From NCBI RefSeq assembly GCF_904063055.1, contig NZ_CAJFCN010000013.1:62001-126000 (forward strand): a DNA stretch of 64,000 nucleotides, given 5' to 3'. Under the pieces are notes generated by a model that did not search any database, had not been told where the DNA came from, and worked only from the letters and a program-made list of their open reading frames with translations. The translations under genes were made by a program, and so were the position numbers. Positions 1 to 7,612 of the stretch are shown in pieces (the first letter of the stretch is position 1; the number at the start of each line of letters is the position of its first letter). The stretch is from Pseudomonas paracarnis. Lineage in GTDB: Bacteria; Pseudomonadota; Gammaproteobacteria; Pseudomonadales; Pseudomonadaceae.

Positions 1-332
1 ACGCGAAACCAGCAGCCCAGGCGCAAACGCCCGGCCACCAATTGCAGGAAGCCGGCCAGCAACAGGATCGGCCCCAGCATCAGCATGCCGTGCTGGCGCA
101 CCAGTTCGAACACCAGTACCGCCAGACCCGCCGCCGGGCCGCTGACTTGCAGCGGCGAGCCGGCCAACCAGCCCACCACCAAGCCGCCGATGATGCCAGT
201 GATCAGGCCTTTGGCCGGCGGCATGCCGGACGCAATCGCGATGCCCATGCACAGTGGCAAGGCGACCAGAAAAACAACCACCGAGGCGAGCAGCTCCCGT
301 GGCAATACAGCTTTCAATTGAGCAGCACGCAT
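1..332 (-). CDS. SulP family inorganic anion transporter, N-terminal part
   Basis: This is the start of a SulP (SLC26-like) transporter that runs off the left edge of the window, so about 110 residues are visible. The ATG at 332 opens a protein with two hydrophobic stretches and the family's early motif ALPLCMGIAIASGMPP, followed by SPLQVSGPAAG. The rest of the membrane core and any STAS domain lie outside. It sits 85 bases downstream of a beta-carbonic anhydrase on the same strand and probably shares its transcript. In bacteria such a pairing points to bicarbonate transport coupled to CO2/bicarbonate conversion, but sulfate or another anion is possible. The family call is firm; the substrate is inferred from context. 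Confidence 0.85.
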   Translation of the reverse strand, partial: MRAAQLKAVLPRELLASVVVFLVALPLCMGIAIASGMPPAKGLITGIIGGLVVGWLAGSPLQVSGPAAGLAVLVFELVRQHGMLMLGPILLLAGFLQLVAGRLRLGCWFR

Positions 333-417
333 GATGACTCTCCCGAGGCATTCGCCGGGCGCGGTAAAGCCTGGCTGCATCCATGGCAGCCACCGCATTA
401 CCCGGCAGGGAAGTGTT

Positions 418-1149
418 TTAGAAGCGCGCTTTAGGCGTCGCTGAAGGGATCGGCTCGGTGCCGTTCAGCGGTCGGAACGCCGCTTTGTCCGCATCGTAGG
501 CCCGGATTTCGCTGGTCTCGATGTTGTAGATCCAACCATGGATAAACAAATGACCATTGGCCATGCGCGAAGCCACGGAAGGGTGGGTGCGCAAATGTTG
601 CAGTTGGGCGATGACGTTTTCTTCGGTCAGCACCGCCATGCTCTCGCCTTCGTTGGCGCAGTCGCAGTTGTCATGGACCATTGTCTTGGCGACCTCGGCG
701 TGACGCAACCAGGCCTTGACCGTTGGCATCTTCTCCAGGCTGTCGGGGTTGAGCACCGCACGCATGGCGCCGCAGTCCGAATGCCCGCACACGATGATGT
801 GCTGTACGCCAAGGGCGAGCACCGCGTACTCGATAGCGGTGGAAACACCACCGTTCATCTGGCCGTAAGGCGGCACCACGTTACCGACGTTACGGGTCAC
901 GAACAGGTCGCCTGGGGAGCTTTGGGTAATCAGCTCGGGCACGATGCGCGAGTCGGCGCAGGTGATGAACATCGCCCGTGGGCTCTGGGCGGTGGCGAGT
1001 TTCTTGAAGAGTTCTTCCTGCTGGGGGAAGACGTCGTGATGGAAATGCAAAAAGCCGTCAACGATATGCTGCAGCGCTGCATCGGCGGATTCCGCCACCT
1101 GAGGGGCTGAAGCCGACGCAGCCAACGGCTGTTTATCCTTGTCACTCAT
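418..1149 (-). CDS. Beta-class carbonic anhydrase
   Basis: The product (243 aa) interconverts CO2 and bicarbonate with a zinc ion. The beta-class ligands are visible: C64, D66 and R68 in the motif CADSRIVPEL, then H123 and C126 in CGHSDCGAM. No signal peptide is seen, so it should be cytoplasmic. The ATG at 1149 follows a GAGGA ribosome binding site. It is the first gene of a probable pair with the SulP transporter downstream, which suggests supply or recapture of bicarbonate. A second, gamma-class carbonic anhydrase homologue lies at about 9.8 kb. The Pseudomonas gene is often called cynT or can, but no cyanase gene is nearby, so I give no symbol. Confidence 0.93.
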   Translation of the reverse strand: MSDKDKQPLAASASAPQVAESADAALQHIVDGFLHFHHDVFPQQEELFKKLATAQSPRAMFITCADSRIVPELITQSSPGDLFVTRNVGNVVPPYGQMNGGVSTAIEYAVLALGVQHIIVCGHSDCGAMRAVLNPDSLEKMPTVKAWLRHAEVAKTMVHDNCDCANEGESMAVLTEENVIAQLQHLRTHPSVASRMANGHLFIHGWIYNIETSEIRAYDADKAAFRPLNGTEPIPSATPKARF

Positions 1150-1377
1150 GATTCATCCTCTTGATCAATGCAGGGGAGGGTTCAGGTCAGTTCGACGCCA
1201 TGGCGGTGAAATAGTTGTAAAACAAGCACCGGCCAGGCCGCCGACTCATCAGTCACTCGCTGAACAAGGTAACCGTCGAAACTTAACTCAAACTGAATGA
1301 ACCGCTCTAGAACGCGGGTTTCAGTGATATCAAAACGCGACTATTCCTACAGCAAAGGTGCGTGTCTCTCCATCAGT

Positions 1378-2436
1378 CTACAACAAAGCCATCTGCCTGC
1401 CCGGTGGGCAAAACACCGTGCAATCGAGGTTGAACCCTTCCCGCCGATTCAGCCCCAGGCGCTTGATTGCCTTGCTGAAACGCTGCGCCAGCAAATCGGC
1501 AAACGGCCCCTCACCACGCATGCGCACGCCAAACCGGCTGTCATACACCTCACCCCCGCGCACCTGGCGCACCAGGCTCATCACATGGGCCGCACGCTGG
1601 GGGTAATGGGCCGCCAACCACTCCTCGAATAACGGCGCCACCTCCAACGGCAGGCGCAGCATCATATACGCCGCGCTTTGTGCGCCGGCCGCGTGAGCTT
1701 CGGTAAGCAGGCTCTCCAGCTCGCTGTCGTTGATCATCGGGATCATTGGCGAGCACAGCACGCCCACCGGGATACCCGCGTCGCGCATTACCCGAATCGC
1801 CCGCAGCCGTGCCTTGGGCGCTGCGGTGCGCGGTTCCAGGATGCGCTTGAGCTCATCGTCCAGGCTGGTGAGGCTGATCATCACCGCCACCAGGCGCTGG
1901 CGGGCCAACTCGGTCAGCAGGTCGAGGTCGCGCAGGATCAGCGAGCCCTTGGTGATGATCGTCACTGGGTGGCGGTAGCGCAGCAGGACTTGAAGGGTTT
2001 GCCGGGTGATCCGGTATTCGCGCTCGATTGGCTGGTACGGATCGGTATTGGAGCCCAGGTTGATCGGCGCACACACGTAGCCCGGCTTCGACAACTGCTG
2101 TTCCAGCACATCGGCCGCGTTGCTCTTGGCAATCAATCTGGTTTCAAAGTCCAGCCCGGGCGACATGTCCCAATAGGCGTGGCTTGGCCGTGCATAGCAG
2201 TAGATGCAACCATGTTCACAACCGCGATACGGATTGATGGACCGATCAAACGGCAAGTCCGGGGAGGTGTTGCGGGTGATGATGGTCTTGGCCGTTTCGA
2301 TACGCACTTCGGTGCCTTGGGTCGGCGGCACTTCCTGGTACCAACCGTCGTCCTCGGCCACGCTGACGGTGGGTGCAAAGCGATTGTGCAGGTTAGTGGC
2401 CGTACCCCGGCCACGGGGCGGCAGCGCAGTAGACAT
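1378..2436 (-). CDS. PA0069-family radical SAM protein
   Basis: A 352-residue radical S-adenosylmethionine protein related to spore photoproduct lyase-like enzymes. The 4Fe-4S cluster cysteines are C73, C77 and C80 in RGCEHGCIYCYARPSH, which is the CxxxCxxC arrangement. Its reaction is unknown. It matches the P. aeruginosa PA0069 family, which from memory belongs to the LexA (SOS) regulon. A perfect LexA box lies immediately upstream here, in agreement. The ATG at 2436 has a GAGG ribosome binding site that is part of the same palindrome. A role in DNA damage response or repair is an inference from this regulation and from the similarity to photoproduct lyase. Confidence 0.88.
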   Translation of the reverse strand: MSTALPPRGRGTATNLHNRFAPTVSVAEDDGWYQEVPPTQGTEVRIETAKTIITRNTSPDLPFDRSINPYRGCEHGCIYCYARPSHAYWDMSPGLDFETRLIAKSNAADVLEQQLSKPGYVCAPINLGSNTDPYQPIEREYRITRQTLQVLLRYRHPVTIITKGSLILRDLDLLTELARQRLVAVMISLTSLDDELKRILEPRTAAPKARLRAIRVMRDAGIPVGVLCSPMIPMINDSELESLLTEAHAAGAQSAAYMMLRLPLEVAPLFEEWLAAHYPQRAAHVMSLVRQVRGGEVYDSRFGVRMRGEGPFADLLAQRFSKAIKRLGLNRREGFNLDCTVFCPPGRQMALL

Positions 2437-2441
2437 GAAAA

Positions 2442-2477
2442 CGCCTCGATACTGTTTTTATATACAGTATCGAGGCG
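2442..2477 (-). promoter_or_regulatory. LexA (SOS) box inside a 36-bp perfect inverted repeat
   Basis: The core, read on the minus strand, is CTGTATATAAAAACAG at 2452-2467, an exact CTGT-N8-ACAG LexA operator with AT-rich spacer. It is extended by perfect arms of 14 bases (2442-2455 and 2464-2477) around the 8-base spacer. The core lies only 15 bases upstream of the ATG at 2436, and the promoter-distal arm includes the GAGG ribosome binding site. LexA binding here would block transcription of the radical SAM gene until DNA damage. Confidence 0.88.
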
Positions 2478-2518
2478 CGAAGCTTCTGACCAGTGCCGTT
2501 GGGCGGCCAGCGAACTTA

Positions 2519-3817
2519 TCAGTGCTTTTGCGTCACCTGCCCCAGGTCATCGCCCGAGGTGGTGTGCAGATCGTTTTTGCGCAGATCCGCCACATCGCTC
2601 GCCTTGACCGGTGCGCCCTGGTTGCCCCAACTGCCACGGATAAAACTGACCACATCCGCCACTTCCTGGTCCGACAGACGCCAGGCAAACGCCGGCATGG
2701 TGAAGGTTGACGGCGCCGCATGGGTGGCCGGCAAGGTGCCGCCGTTCAACACAATGTTGATCAACGACGTGGCATCTGCCGTCTGCAACACCGGGTTGCC
2801 CGCCAGCGCCGGGAATACCCGCGTATAGCCATGGCCGTCGGTACGGTGGCAGGCCGCGCAGTTGTCGATATACACCGACGCACCCGGCTTGCTGTCGTCC
2901 CCCTTCCACAACGCTTGCGCTACCTGCTTGTCGTACTGGTGCGGCTGATCCTTGGGATCGACCGCCGGCAGGCTCTTGAGGTAACGGGCGATGGCGGTCA
3001 GGTCATCTTCCGACATGTACTGCATGCTGTGCACGACCACATCACTCATGCCACCGAATACCGCGCTGCGGTCGCTGCGACCGGTCTTGAGGAACTGCAC
3101 CAACTGCTCCTCGCTCCAGCTGCCGAGACCGTCCTTGTGGTCGCCGCGCAGGCTTTTGGCAATCCAGCCTTCCAACGGCGCACTGCCAGACAGGAAGGCG
3201 CTGCCGTCCGTGGCACTCAGGGCTTTTTCCTGCATGGTCAGGGCACGCGGCGTATGGCAGGCGCCGCAATGTCCGAGACCTTCCACCAGGTAGGCACCGC
3301 GATCGATCACCGGGTCGGCAGCGGCTTGCGGCTGATGCGCCTCGACTGCCGGGGCAAACATCCAGCGCCAGGCCGCCAACGGCCAACGCATGCTCAGGGG
3401 CCAGGGAATATCGCTGTCCTTGTTTTCCTGGGCGACCGGTTCGACCCCCTTCATGAAGTACGCATACAACGCTTGCATATCGCTGTCGCTGACGCGCGCG
3501 TAAGACGGGTAGGGCATCGCCGGGTAAAGCGTACTACCGTTCTTGGCGACGCCATGGCGCACGGCCTTGTCGAAATCCTCGAAGCTGTAGTCGCCCAGGC
3601 CGGTCTTGTCCGGGGTGATGTTGGTGGAATAGATCACGCCAATCGGTGTTTCCATCGGCAGGCCGCCAGCGAAGGGCTTGCCACCCTTGGCGGTATGGCA
3701 GGCAACACAGTCGCCGGCCCGCGCCAGGTATTCACCCTGTTTGATCAGATCGGTTTCGGCAGCGCTGATCGAGCAGCTGCTGAACAGCGCCAGGGAGGCA
3801 ATAACGAATGCTTTCAT
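2519..3817 (-). CDS. Tri-haem cytochrome c subunit of gluconate 2-dehydrogenase-type complex
   Basis: A 432-residue periplasmic c-type cytochrome with three CxxCH haem sites: C37-H41 (CVACH), C184-H188 (CGACH) and C320-H324 (CAACH). An N-terminal signal peptide (residues 1 to about 20) precedes them. I start at ATG 3817 rather than the in-frame ATG 3823, because the AGGAG motif lies 8 bases before 3817 but only 2 before 3823. It is the last gene of the operon after the gamma subunit and the FAD subunit. In FAD-dependent gluconate 2-dehydrogenases and related alcohol/sorbitol dehydrogenases this subunit passes electrons from the flavin to ubiquinone. The substrate cannot be read from the sequence. 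Confidence 0.9.
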   Translation of the reverse strand: MKAFVIASLALFSSCSISAAETDLIKQGEYLARAGDCVACHTAKGGKPFAGGLPMETPIGVIYSTNITPDKTGLGDYSFEDFDKAVRHGVAKNGSTLYPAMPYPSYARVSDSDMQALYAYFMKGVEPVAQENKDSDIPWPLSMRWPLAAWRWMFAPAVEAHQPQAAADPVIDRGAYLVEGLGHCGACHTPRALTMQEKALSATDGSAFLSGSAPLEGWIAKSLRGDHKDGLGSWSEEQLVQFLKTGRSDRSAVFGGMSDVVVHSMQYMSEDDLTAIARYLKSLPAVDPKDQPHQYDKQVAQALWKGDDSKPGASVYIDNCAACHRTDGHGYTRVFPALAGNPVLQTADATSLINIVLNGGTLPATHAAPSTFTMPAFAWRLSDQEVADVVSFIRGSWGNQGAPVKASDVADLRKNDLHTTSGDDLGQVTQKH

Positions 3818-3829
3818 GGTCATCGCTCC

Positions 3830-5614
3830 TTATGCCTGAACCAGTGGGCCGGGGTTTTTGAGGTACTGCTCGCGAATCGCGCGAGCCGACCAATAGGTCA
3901 ACGCTGCCACCAGGCCGGTAGGGTTGTAGCCCAAGCCTTGTGGGAAAGCGGAGGCACCAGGGACGAAGACGTTGTGCACATCCCAGCTCTGCAAGTAGCG
4001 GTTCAACGCACTGGTTTTCGGGTCGGTACCCATGATCGCGCCACCGTTGAGGTGGGTGGTCTGGTAGGAGGCGGTATTGAAATGCTCACCGACCTTTTTA
4101 CCCAGCACGGCGATGGCCTTGGGGTTCATGGCCTGGGCCACTTTGCCCATTTTTTCCATCATGAAGCGGTTCATCTTGATGTCGTTTTCTTGCCAGTCGA
4201 AGGTCATGCGCAGCAGCGGCAGGCCGTAGGCATCGCGGTAAACCGGGTCCAGATCCAGGTAGTTGCTGCGGTAGGACTGATGGGCACCGTGAGAATCCAT
4301 TGAGACTTGATGGGTGTAGTAATCGGCGGTGGCGCGCTTCCAGGCACTGCCCCACGCCGGGGTGCCCGGCGGGTTGGACGTACCGGCAATCGGCCGGCTG
4401 CCCGCCTGGTTGACCCACATCGGCGACCCCCCCACAAAGCCATGGGGGCCATGGTCAAAGTTGTCGGCGTTGAAGTCGTCGATGGCCACGCCATTGCCGC
4501 CCGCGCCGATAAAGTTGTTGGTGTGGGTGTCCTTGTCGAAGAACGCCTTGATGGTGCCCATGTTCTGGTAGGCGAAGTTGCGGCCTACCACACCCTCGTT
4601 GGTAATCGGGTCGTAGGGCTTGCCGATGCCCGACAGCAGCATCAGGCGCACGTTATGGAACTGGAATGCGCCAAGAATCACCAGGTCGGCCGGTTGTTCA
4701 CATTCGCGGCCCTGGGCGTCGATGTAGGTCACGCCGGTGGCTTTCTTCTTGGTGCTGTCGAGGTTGACCTTGAGCACGTGGGAATTGGGCCGCAGCTCGA
4801 AGTTGGGCACCTGGCGCAAGGCCGGCAGGATGTTCACGTTCGGCGAGGCTTTGGAATACATGTAGCACACGTAGCCACTGCAAAAACCGCAGAAGTTGCA
4901 CGGGCCCATCTGCGCACCGTAGGGGTTGGTGTACGGCCCCGACGTGTTGGCCGAAGGCAGGTTGTAAGGTTTGTAACCTACGTCGGTCGCCGCTTTCTGA
5001 AACAGCTGGGCGGAGACGGTATTTTTCTGCGCCGCAAGCGGGAACGGGTTGGAGCGATCCGGCGCGTAGGGGTTGCCGCCACGGCCTTCGCCGACCAGTT
5101 GGCCCTTGACCGTCCAGGCTTGCCCGGAGGTGCCAAAGACTTTTTCCGCATAATCGAAAAACGGCTCCAGCTCTTCATAGCTGACGCCGAAGTCCTGGAT
5201 GGTCATGTCCTTGGGAATGAAGTTCTTCCCGTAGCGCTCTTCGTAATGGCTGCGCATGCGCAGCTCAATCGGGTCGACGCGAAAATGCACGCCCGACCAG
5301 TGCAGCCCCGCACCACCAACACCGTTACCCGGCAGGAATGCGCCCAACTGGCGATTGGGCAGGGCAACGTCATTCACGCTGTGGCGAATGGTCACCGTTT
5401 CTTTGGAGATGTCCTGGAACAGCTTCTTACGCACGCTGTAGGTCAGTTCGTCGATGACCTGGGGATAGTTGCCGTCTGGGTAAGTGTCCTGCATCGGGCC
5501 GCGCTCCAGCGCTACCACGTTGAGGCCCGCTTCCGTCAGCTCCTTGGCCATGATCGCGCCCGTCCAGCCGAAGCCCACAATCACTGCATCCACTTTCTTC
5601 ATGATGGTCGCCAC
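3830..5614 (-). CDS. GMC-family flavoprotein subunit, gluconate 2-dehydrogenase-type
   Basis: The 594-residue catalytic subunit belongs to the GMC oxidoreductases. The dinucleotide-binding motif GFGWTG is at residues 14-19. The family's C-terminal region is seen in HLNGGAIMGTDP and GASAFPQGLGYNPTG. It should oxidise D-gluconate to 2-ketogluconate at the periplasmic face of the membrane, with FAD as cofactor; a related polyol or sugar acid is possible. It has no export signal of its own and probably leaves the cell folded together with the Tat-targeted gamma subunit. The GTG at 5614 has AGAGG eight bases upstream; an in-frame ATG lies 12 bases further on. It starts 2 bases after the gamma subunit stop codon and ends 12 bases before the cytochrome start. 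Confidence 0.9.
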   Translation of the reverse strand: MATIMKKVDAVIVGFGWTGAIMAKELTEAGLNVVALERGPMQDTYPDGNYPQVIDELTYSVRKKLFQDISKETVTIRHSVNDVALPNRQLGAFLPGNGVGGAGLHWSGVHFRVDPIELRMRSHYEERYGKNFIPKDMTIQDFGVSYEELEPFFDYAEKVFGTSGQAWTVKGQLVGEGRGGNPYAPDRSNPFPLAAQKNTVSAQLFQKAATDVGYKPYNLPSANTSGPYTNPYGAQMGPCNFCGFCSGYVCYMYSKASPNVNILPALRQVPNFELRPNSHVLKVNLDSTKKKATGVTYIDAQGRECEQPADLVILGAFQFHNVRLMLLSGIGKPYDPITNEGVVGRNFAYQNMGTIKAFFDKDTHTNNFIGAGGNGVAIDDFNADNFDHGPHGFVGGSPMWVNQAGSRPIAGTSNPPGTPAWGSAWKRATADYYTHQVSMDSHGAHQSYRSNYLDLDPVYRDAYGLPLLRMTFDWQENDIKMNRFMMEKMGKVAQAMNPKAIAVLGKKVGEHFNTASYQTTHLNGGAIMGTDPKTSALNRYLQSWDVHNVFVPGASAFPQGLGYNPTGLVAALTYWSARAIREQYLKNPGPLVQA

Positions 5615-5616
5615 GT

Positions 5617-6369
5617 TTATGCCCTCTCACCGCGAATGGAAACAGCCGGGAAGGGGTATTGCTCGTTGCGTTCCACCCAATCCATGAAGTCGGCGCGGGC
5701 GCCGGGGAAGCCGATCATGGTCCAGCCGACCATGCCTTTATTACCGCCGTGGATAGGGTCGCAGAAGAAGCCTTCCTTGGTGTTTTGCAGCAAAAGGTTG
5801 AAGAACATCTTGGGCGGCACCGCGTCGAAATGCGCCGCCACTTCGCTGCCGCCAGCCTCCAGACGCCTGAGCATATCGTCTCGGGTAGCGCTGTCTTGCG
5901 CAGCAAAAGCTTTACCGTTGAACGCTTTCGACCAGGCATCCGTCGCAGCAATACCCAGGCGATAGATCTCCTTGGGCACCAATTTGCTCTGCCAGCCCAT
6001 CTCCGGCGCCGCATCGGCATTGAACGGGCCTTGCATGAACCACAGAGCGCCACTGGCGTAAGGGGTGTTCATCTGGCGGTCGATGTATTCCGGCGCGCCA
6101 GCCTCCAAGGCACCGGGTCCCTGGGCGTCAGCGGGAATCAAGCGCTCGACGGCGGCGTTGATAAACGCCCATTCCTCGGCCGTGAAATAGCTCGGCTCAT
6201 AGGCTTTATCGCTCGCCGCAGGTTTGGCCGGCTCGGCCTGGGCCGGTGCCGGAGTGGCCATCAACATCGAACCGCCAAGGCCAGTGCTGGCAACCGTGAC
6301 CACCGGGATCAAGGTCAAGGATTTGCGTAAAAAGTCACGCCGGGGGTTGTCTTGATCTTGATCAGACAT
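5617..6369 (-). CDS. Gluconate 2-dehydrogenase subunit 3 family (gamma) protein with Tat signal
   Basis: The small subunit (250 aa) carries a twin-arginine signal with R10-R11 in RRDFLRKS, then a hydrophobic stretch and an Ala-rich cleavage region near residue 45. The rest matches the gluconate 2-dehydrogenase subunit 3 family. Its likely job is to escort the cofactor-loaded flavoprotein subunit through the Tat system and stay in the complex. It is the first gene of the three-gene operon, read leftwards, with a weak GGTG ribosome binding site before ATG 6369. The 275 bases between it and the divergent phosphatase gene should hold the operon promoter, but I could not pick it out with confidence. 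Confidence 0.87.
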   Translation of the reverse strand: MSDQDQDNPRRDFLRKSLTLIPVVTVASTGLGGSMLMATPAPAQAEPAKPAASDKAYEPSYFTAEEWAFINAAVERLIPADAQGPGALEAGAPEYIDRQMNTPYASGALWFMQGPFNADAAPEMGWQSKLVPKEIYRLGIAATDAWSKAFNGKAFAAQDSATRDDMLRRLEAGGSEVAAHFDAVPPKMFFNLLLQNTKEGFFCDPIHGGNKGMVGWTMIGFPGARADFMDWVERNEQYPFPAVSIRGERA

Positions 6370-6644
6370 AGGTACACCTCATCATGTGGTCACGGGTTTA
6401 TCCGCCGCTTCTGGGAGCAGCGTGAAGGCTTTGCGGCTAATTGGATCCACGCAGATACAGCACAATGGCAAACATTAGTTACAAATGATAGCAGGCTAAG
6501 AATTCAGAGGCGTCAATTCGGCGACAAAAACACCGGATCAGATAGCAAGTATCACGATTCTTTGACGCGAACCTCACGCCTTATTGACCCGCCGTGAGTG
6601 AGCCTGTGGCCCATCAACCACTTCCTCGCTCGGTCACAACGTTC

Positions 6645-7301
6645 ATGTTCAACACACGCACACGCATACTGCTCGCTCTCGGCCTGGCGCTCATGAGCCT
6701 GCTCAACACCGTACAAGCCGATGAGGCTGCGTCGATCCGCTCGCCGGAATGGGCCCAGCCGGTGGGTAACCAATACAACCTGCATCAAATGACACCCACG
6801 CTCTATCGCAGTGCATTGCCGGACGAGCGTGCGCTGCCGCTGTTGCACACGCTCAAGATCGCTACGGTCATCAACTTCCTGCCGGAATCTGATGCGCAGT
6901 GGCTCCAATCATCTGATATCAAACAGGTGCAGTTGAGTTATCGCACCAACCACGTCGACGATGCCGACGTGCTGGCGGCGATCAGGGCGATTCAGGCAGC
7001 AGAGGCCGATGGCCCGGTGTTGATGCATTGCAAACACGGCGCCGACCGCACCGGCCTGATGGCAGCGATGTATCGGGTGGTGGTTCAAGGGTGGAGCAAG
7101 GAGGACGCGCTGAACGAAATGACCTTGGGCGGCTTTGGCAGCAGCAATGGTTTCAAGGACGGCGTTCGCTACATGATAAAAGCTGATGTCGACAAGTTGC
7201 GTACAGCTTTGGCGAATGGGGATTGCAGCACCAGCGCCTTTGCGTTGTGCTCAATGAAAGACTGGATCACCACAACGGGCCAGCAAGAGAAAAAATTGTA
7301 G
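6645..7301 (+). CDS. Periplasmic dual-specificity/tyrosine phosphatase-like protein
   Basis: A small phosphatase (218 aa) of the cysteine-based family, with the active-site loop HCKHGADRTG giving C129 and R135 (CX5R). Residues 1-25 form a signal peptide ending VQA, so I prefer ATG 6645 to the upstream GTG at 6594, which would bury the signal behind 17 extra residues. Export means it probably acts on periplasmic or envelope phosphoesters, but the substrate is unknown. Bacterial relatives include proteins resembling eukaryotic DSPs and phytases. The stop codon TAG is formed by the first bases of a palindromic repeat, so the extreme C-terminus may have been altered when that repeat arrived. Confidence 0.78.
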   Translation: MFNTRTRILLALGLALMSLLNTVQADEAASIRSPEWAQPVGNQYNLHQMTPTLYRSALPDERALPLLHTLKIATVINFLPESDAQWLQSSDIKQVQLSYRTNHVDDADVLAAIRAIQAAEADGPVLMHCKHGADRTGLMAAMYRVVVQGWSKEDALNEMTLGGFGSSNGFKDGVRYMIKADVDKLRTALANGDCSTSAFALCSMKDWITTTGQQEKKL

Positions 7302-7324
7302 GAGCGAGCTTGCTCGCTCCTACA
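7297..7324. repeat. Palindromic REP-like hairpin
   Basis: A perfect inverted repeat with 13-base arms and a 2-base loop, of the GGAGCGAGC / GCTCGCTCC type. It overlaps the stop codon of the phosphatase gene and may end transcription of it and of the convergent yheV-like gene. No T-run follows closely, so it fits a REP element better than a classic terminator. Confidence 0.75.
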
Positions 7325-7336
7325 GTGAGTGCGGTT

Positions 7337-7612
7337 TTAGTCTTTTTTCAGCTTCGGGTTCGGGAAGAACTGCACTGCCTGCACTTTAGGATCCGCCGGC
7401 GCTTTCAACGCGGTGGTATTGACCCTAGTGCCCAACTCCTTGGGCACCGACAGGCCTTGATCATTCAGCGTATCGGTATACCCGCAGGCCACGCATTCGC
7501 GGTGCGGCACGCTGTTTTCGGTCCACATCTTCAACTTGTCCGGCTCGCTGCACGCCGGGCAGACCGCCCCGGCGATAAATTGCTTTTTGGTGATCACAGG
7601 CCCTTCACTCAT
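7337..7612 (-). CDS. yheV: YheV-family zinc-ribbon protein (DUF2387)
   Basis: A 91-residue protein with two cysteine pairs, CPAC (C18, C21) and CVAC (C40, C43), that form a probable zinc ribbon. It belongs to the YheV family, whose function is unknown. Its start codon overlaps the stop of prlC by 4 bases (ATGA), and the pair is adjacent in P. aeruginosa as well (PA0067-PA0068, from memory). This makes co-translation with the peptidase very likely. The C-terminal third is polar and low in complexity. Confidence 0.85.
   Translation of the reverse strand: MSEGPVITKKQFIAGAVCPACSEPDKLKMWTENSVPHRECVACGYTDTLNDQGLSVPKELGTRVNTTALKAPADPKVQAVQFFPNPKLKKD

Noticed and set aside
371..393. Hairpin GGCTGC / GCAGCC between carbonic anhydrase and SulP genes
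   Set aside because: Short stem without a T-run, within a likely operon; not convincing as terminator.
2720..4303. Long open frame (527 codons) opposite the gluconate dehydrogenase genes
   Set aside because: It is antisense to two clear genes, has no recognisable domain, and its composition is that of a reverse-strand shadow in GC-rich DNA.
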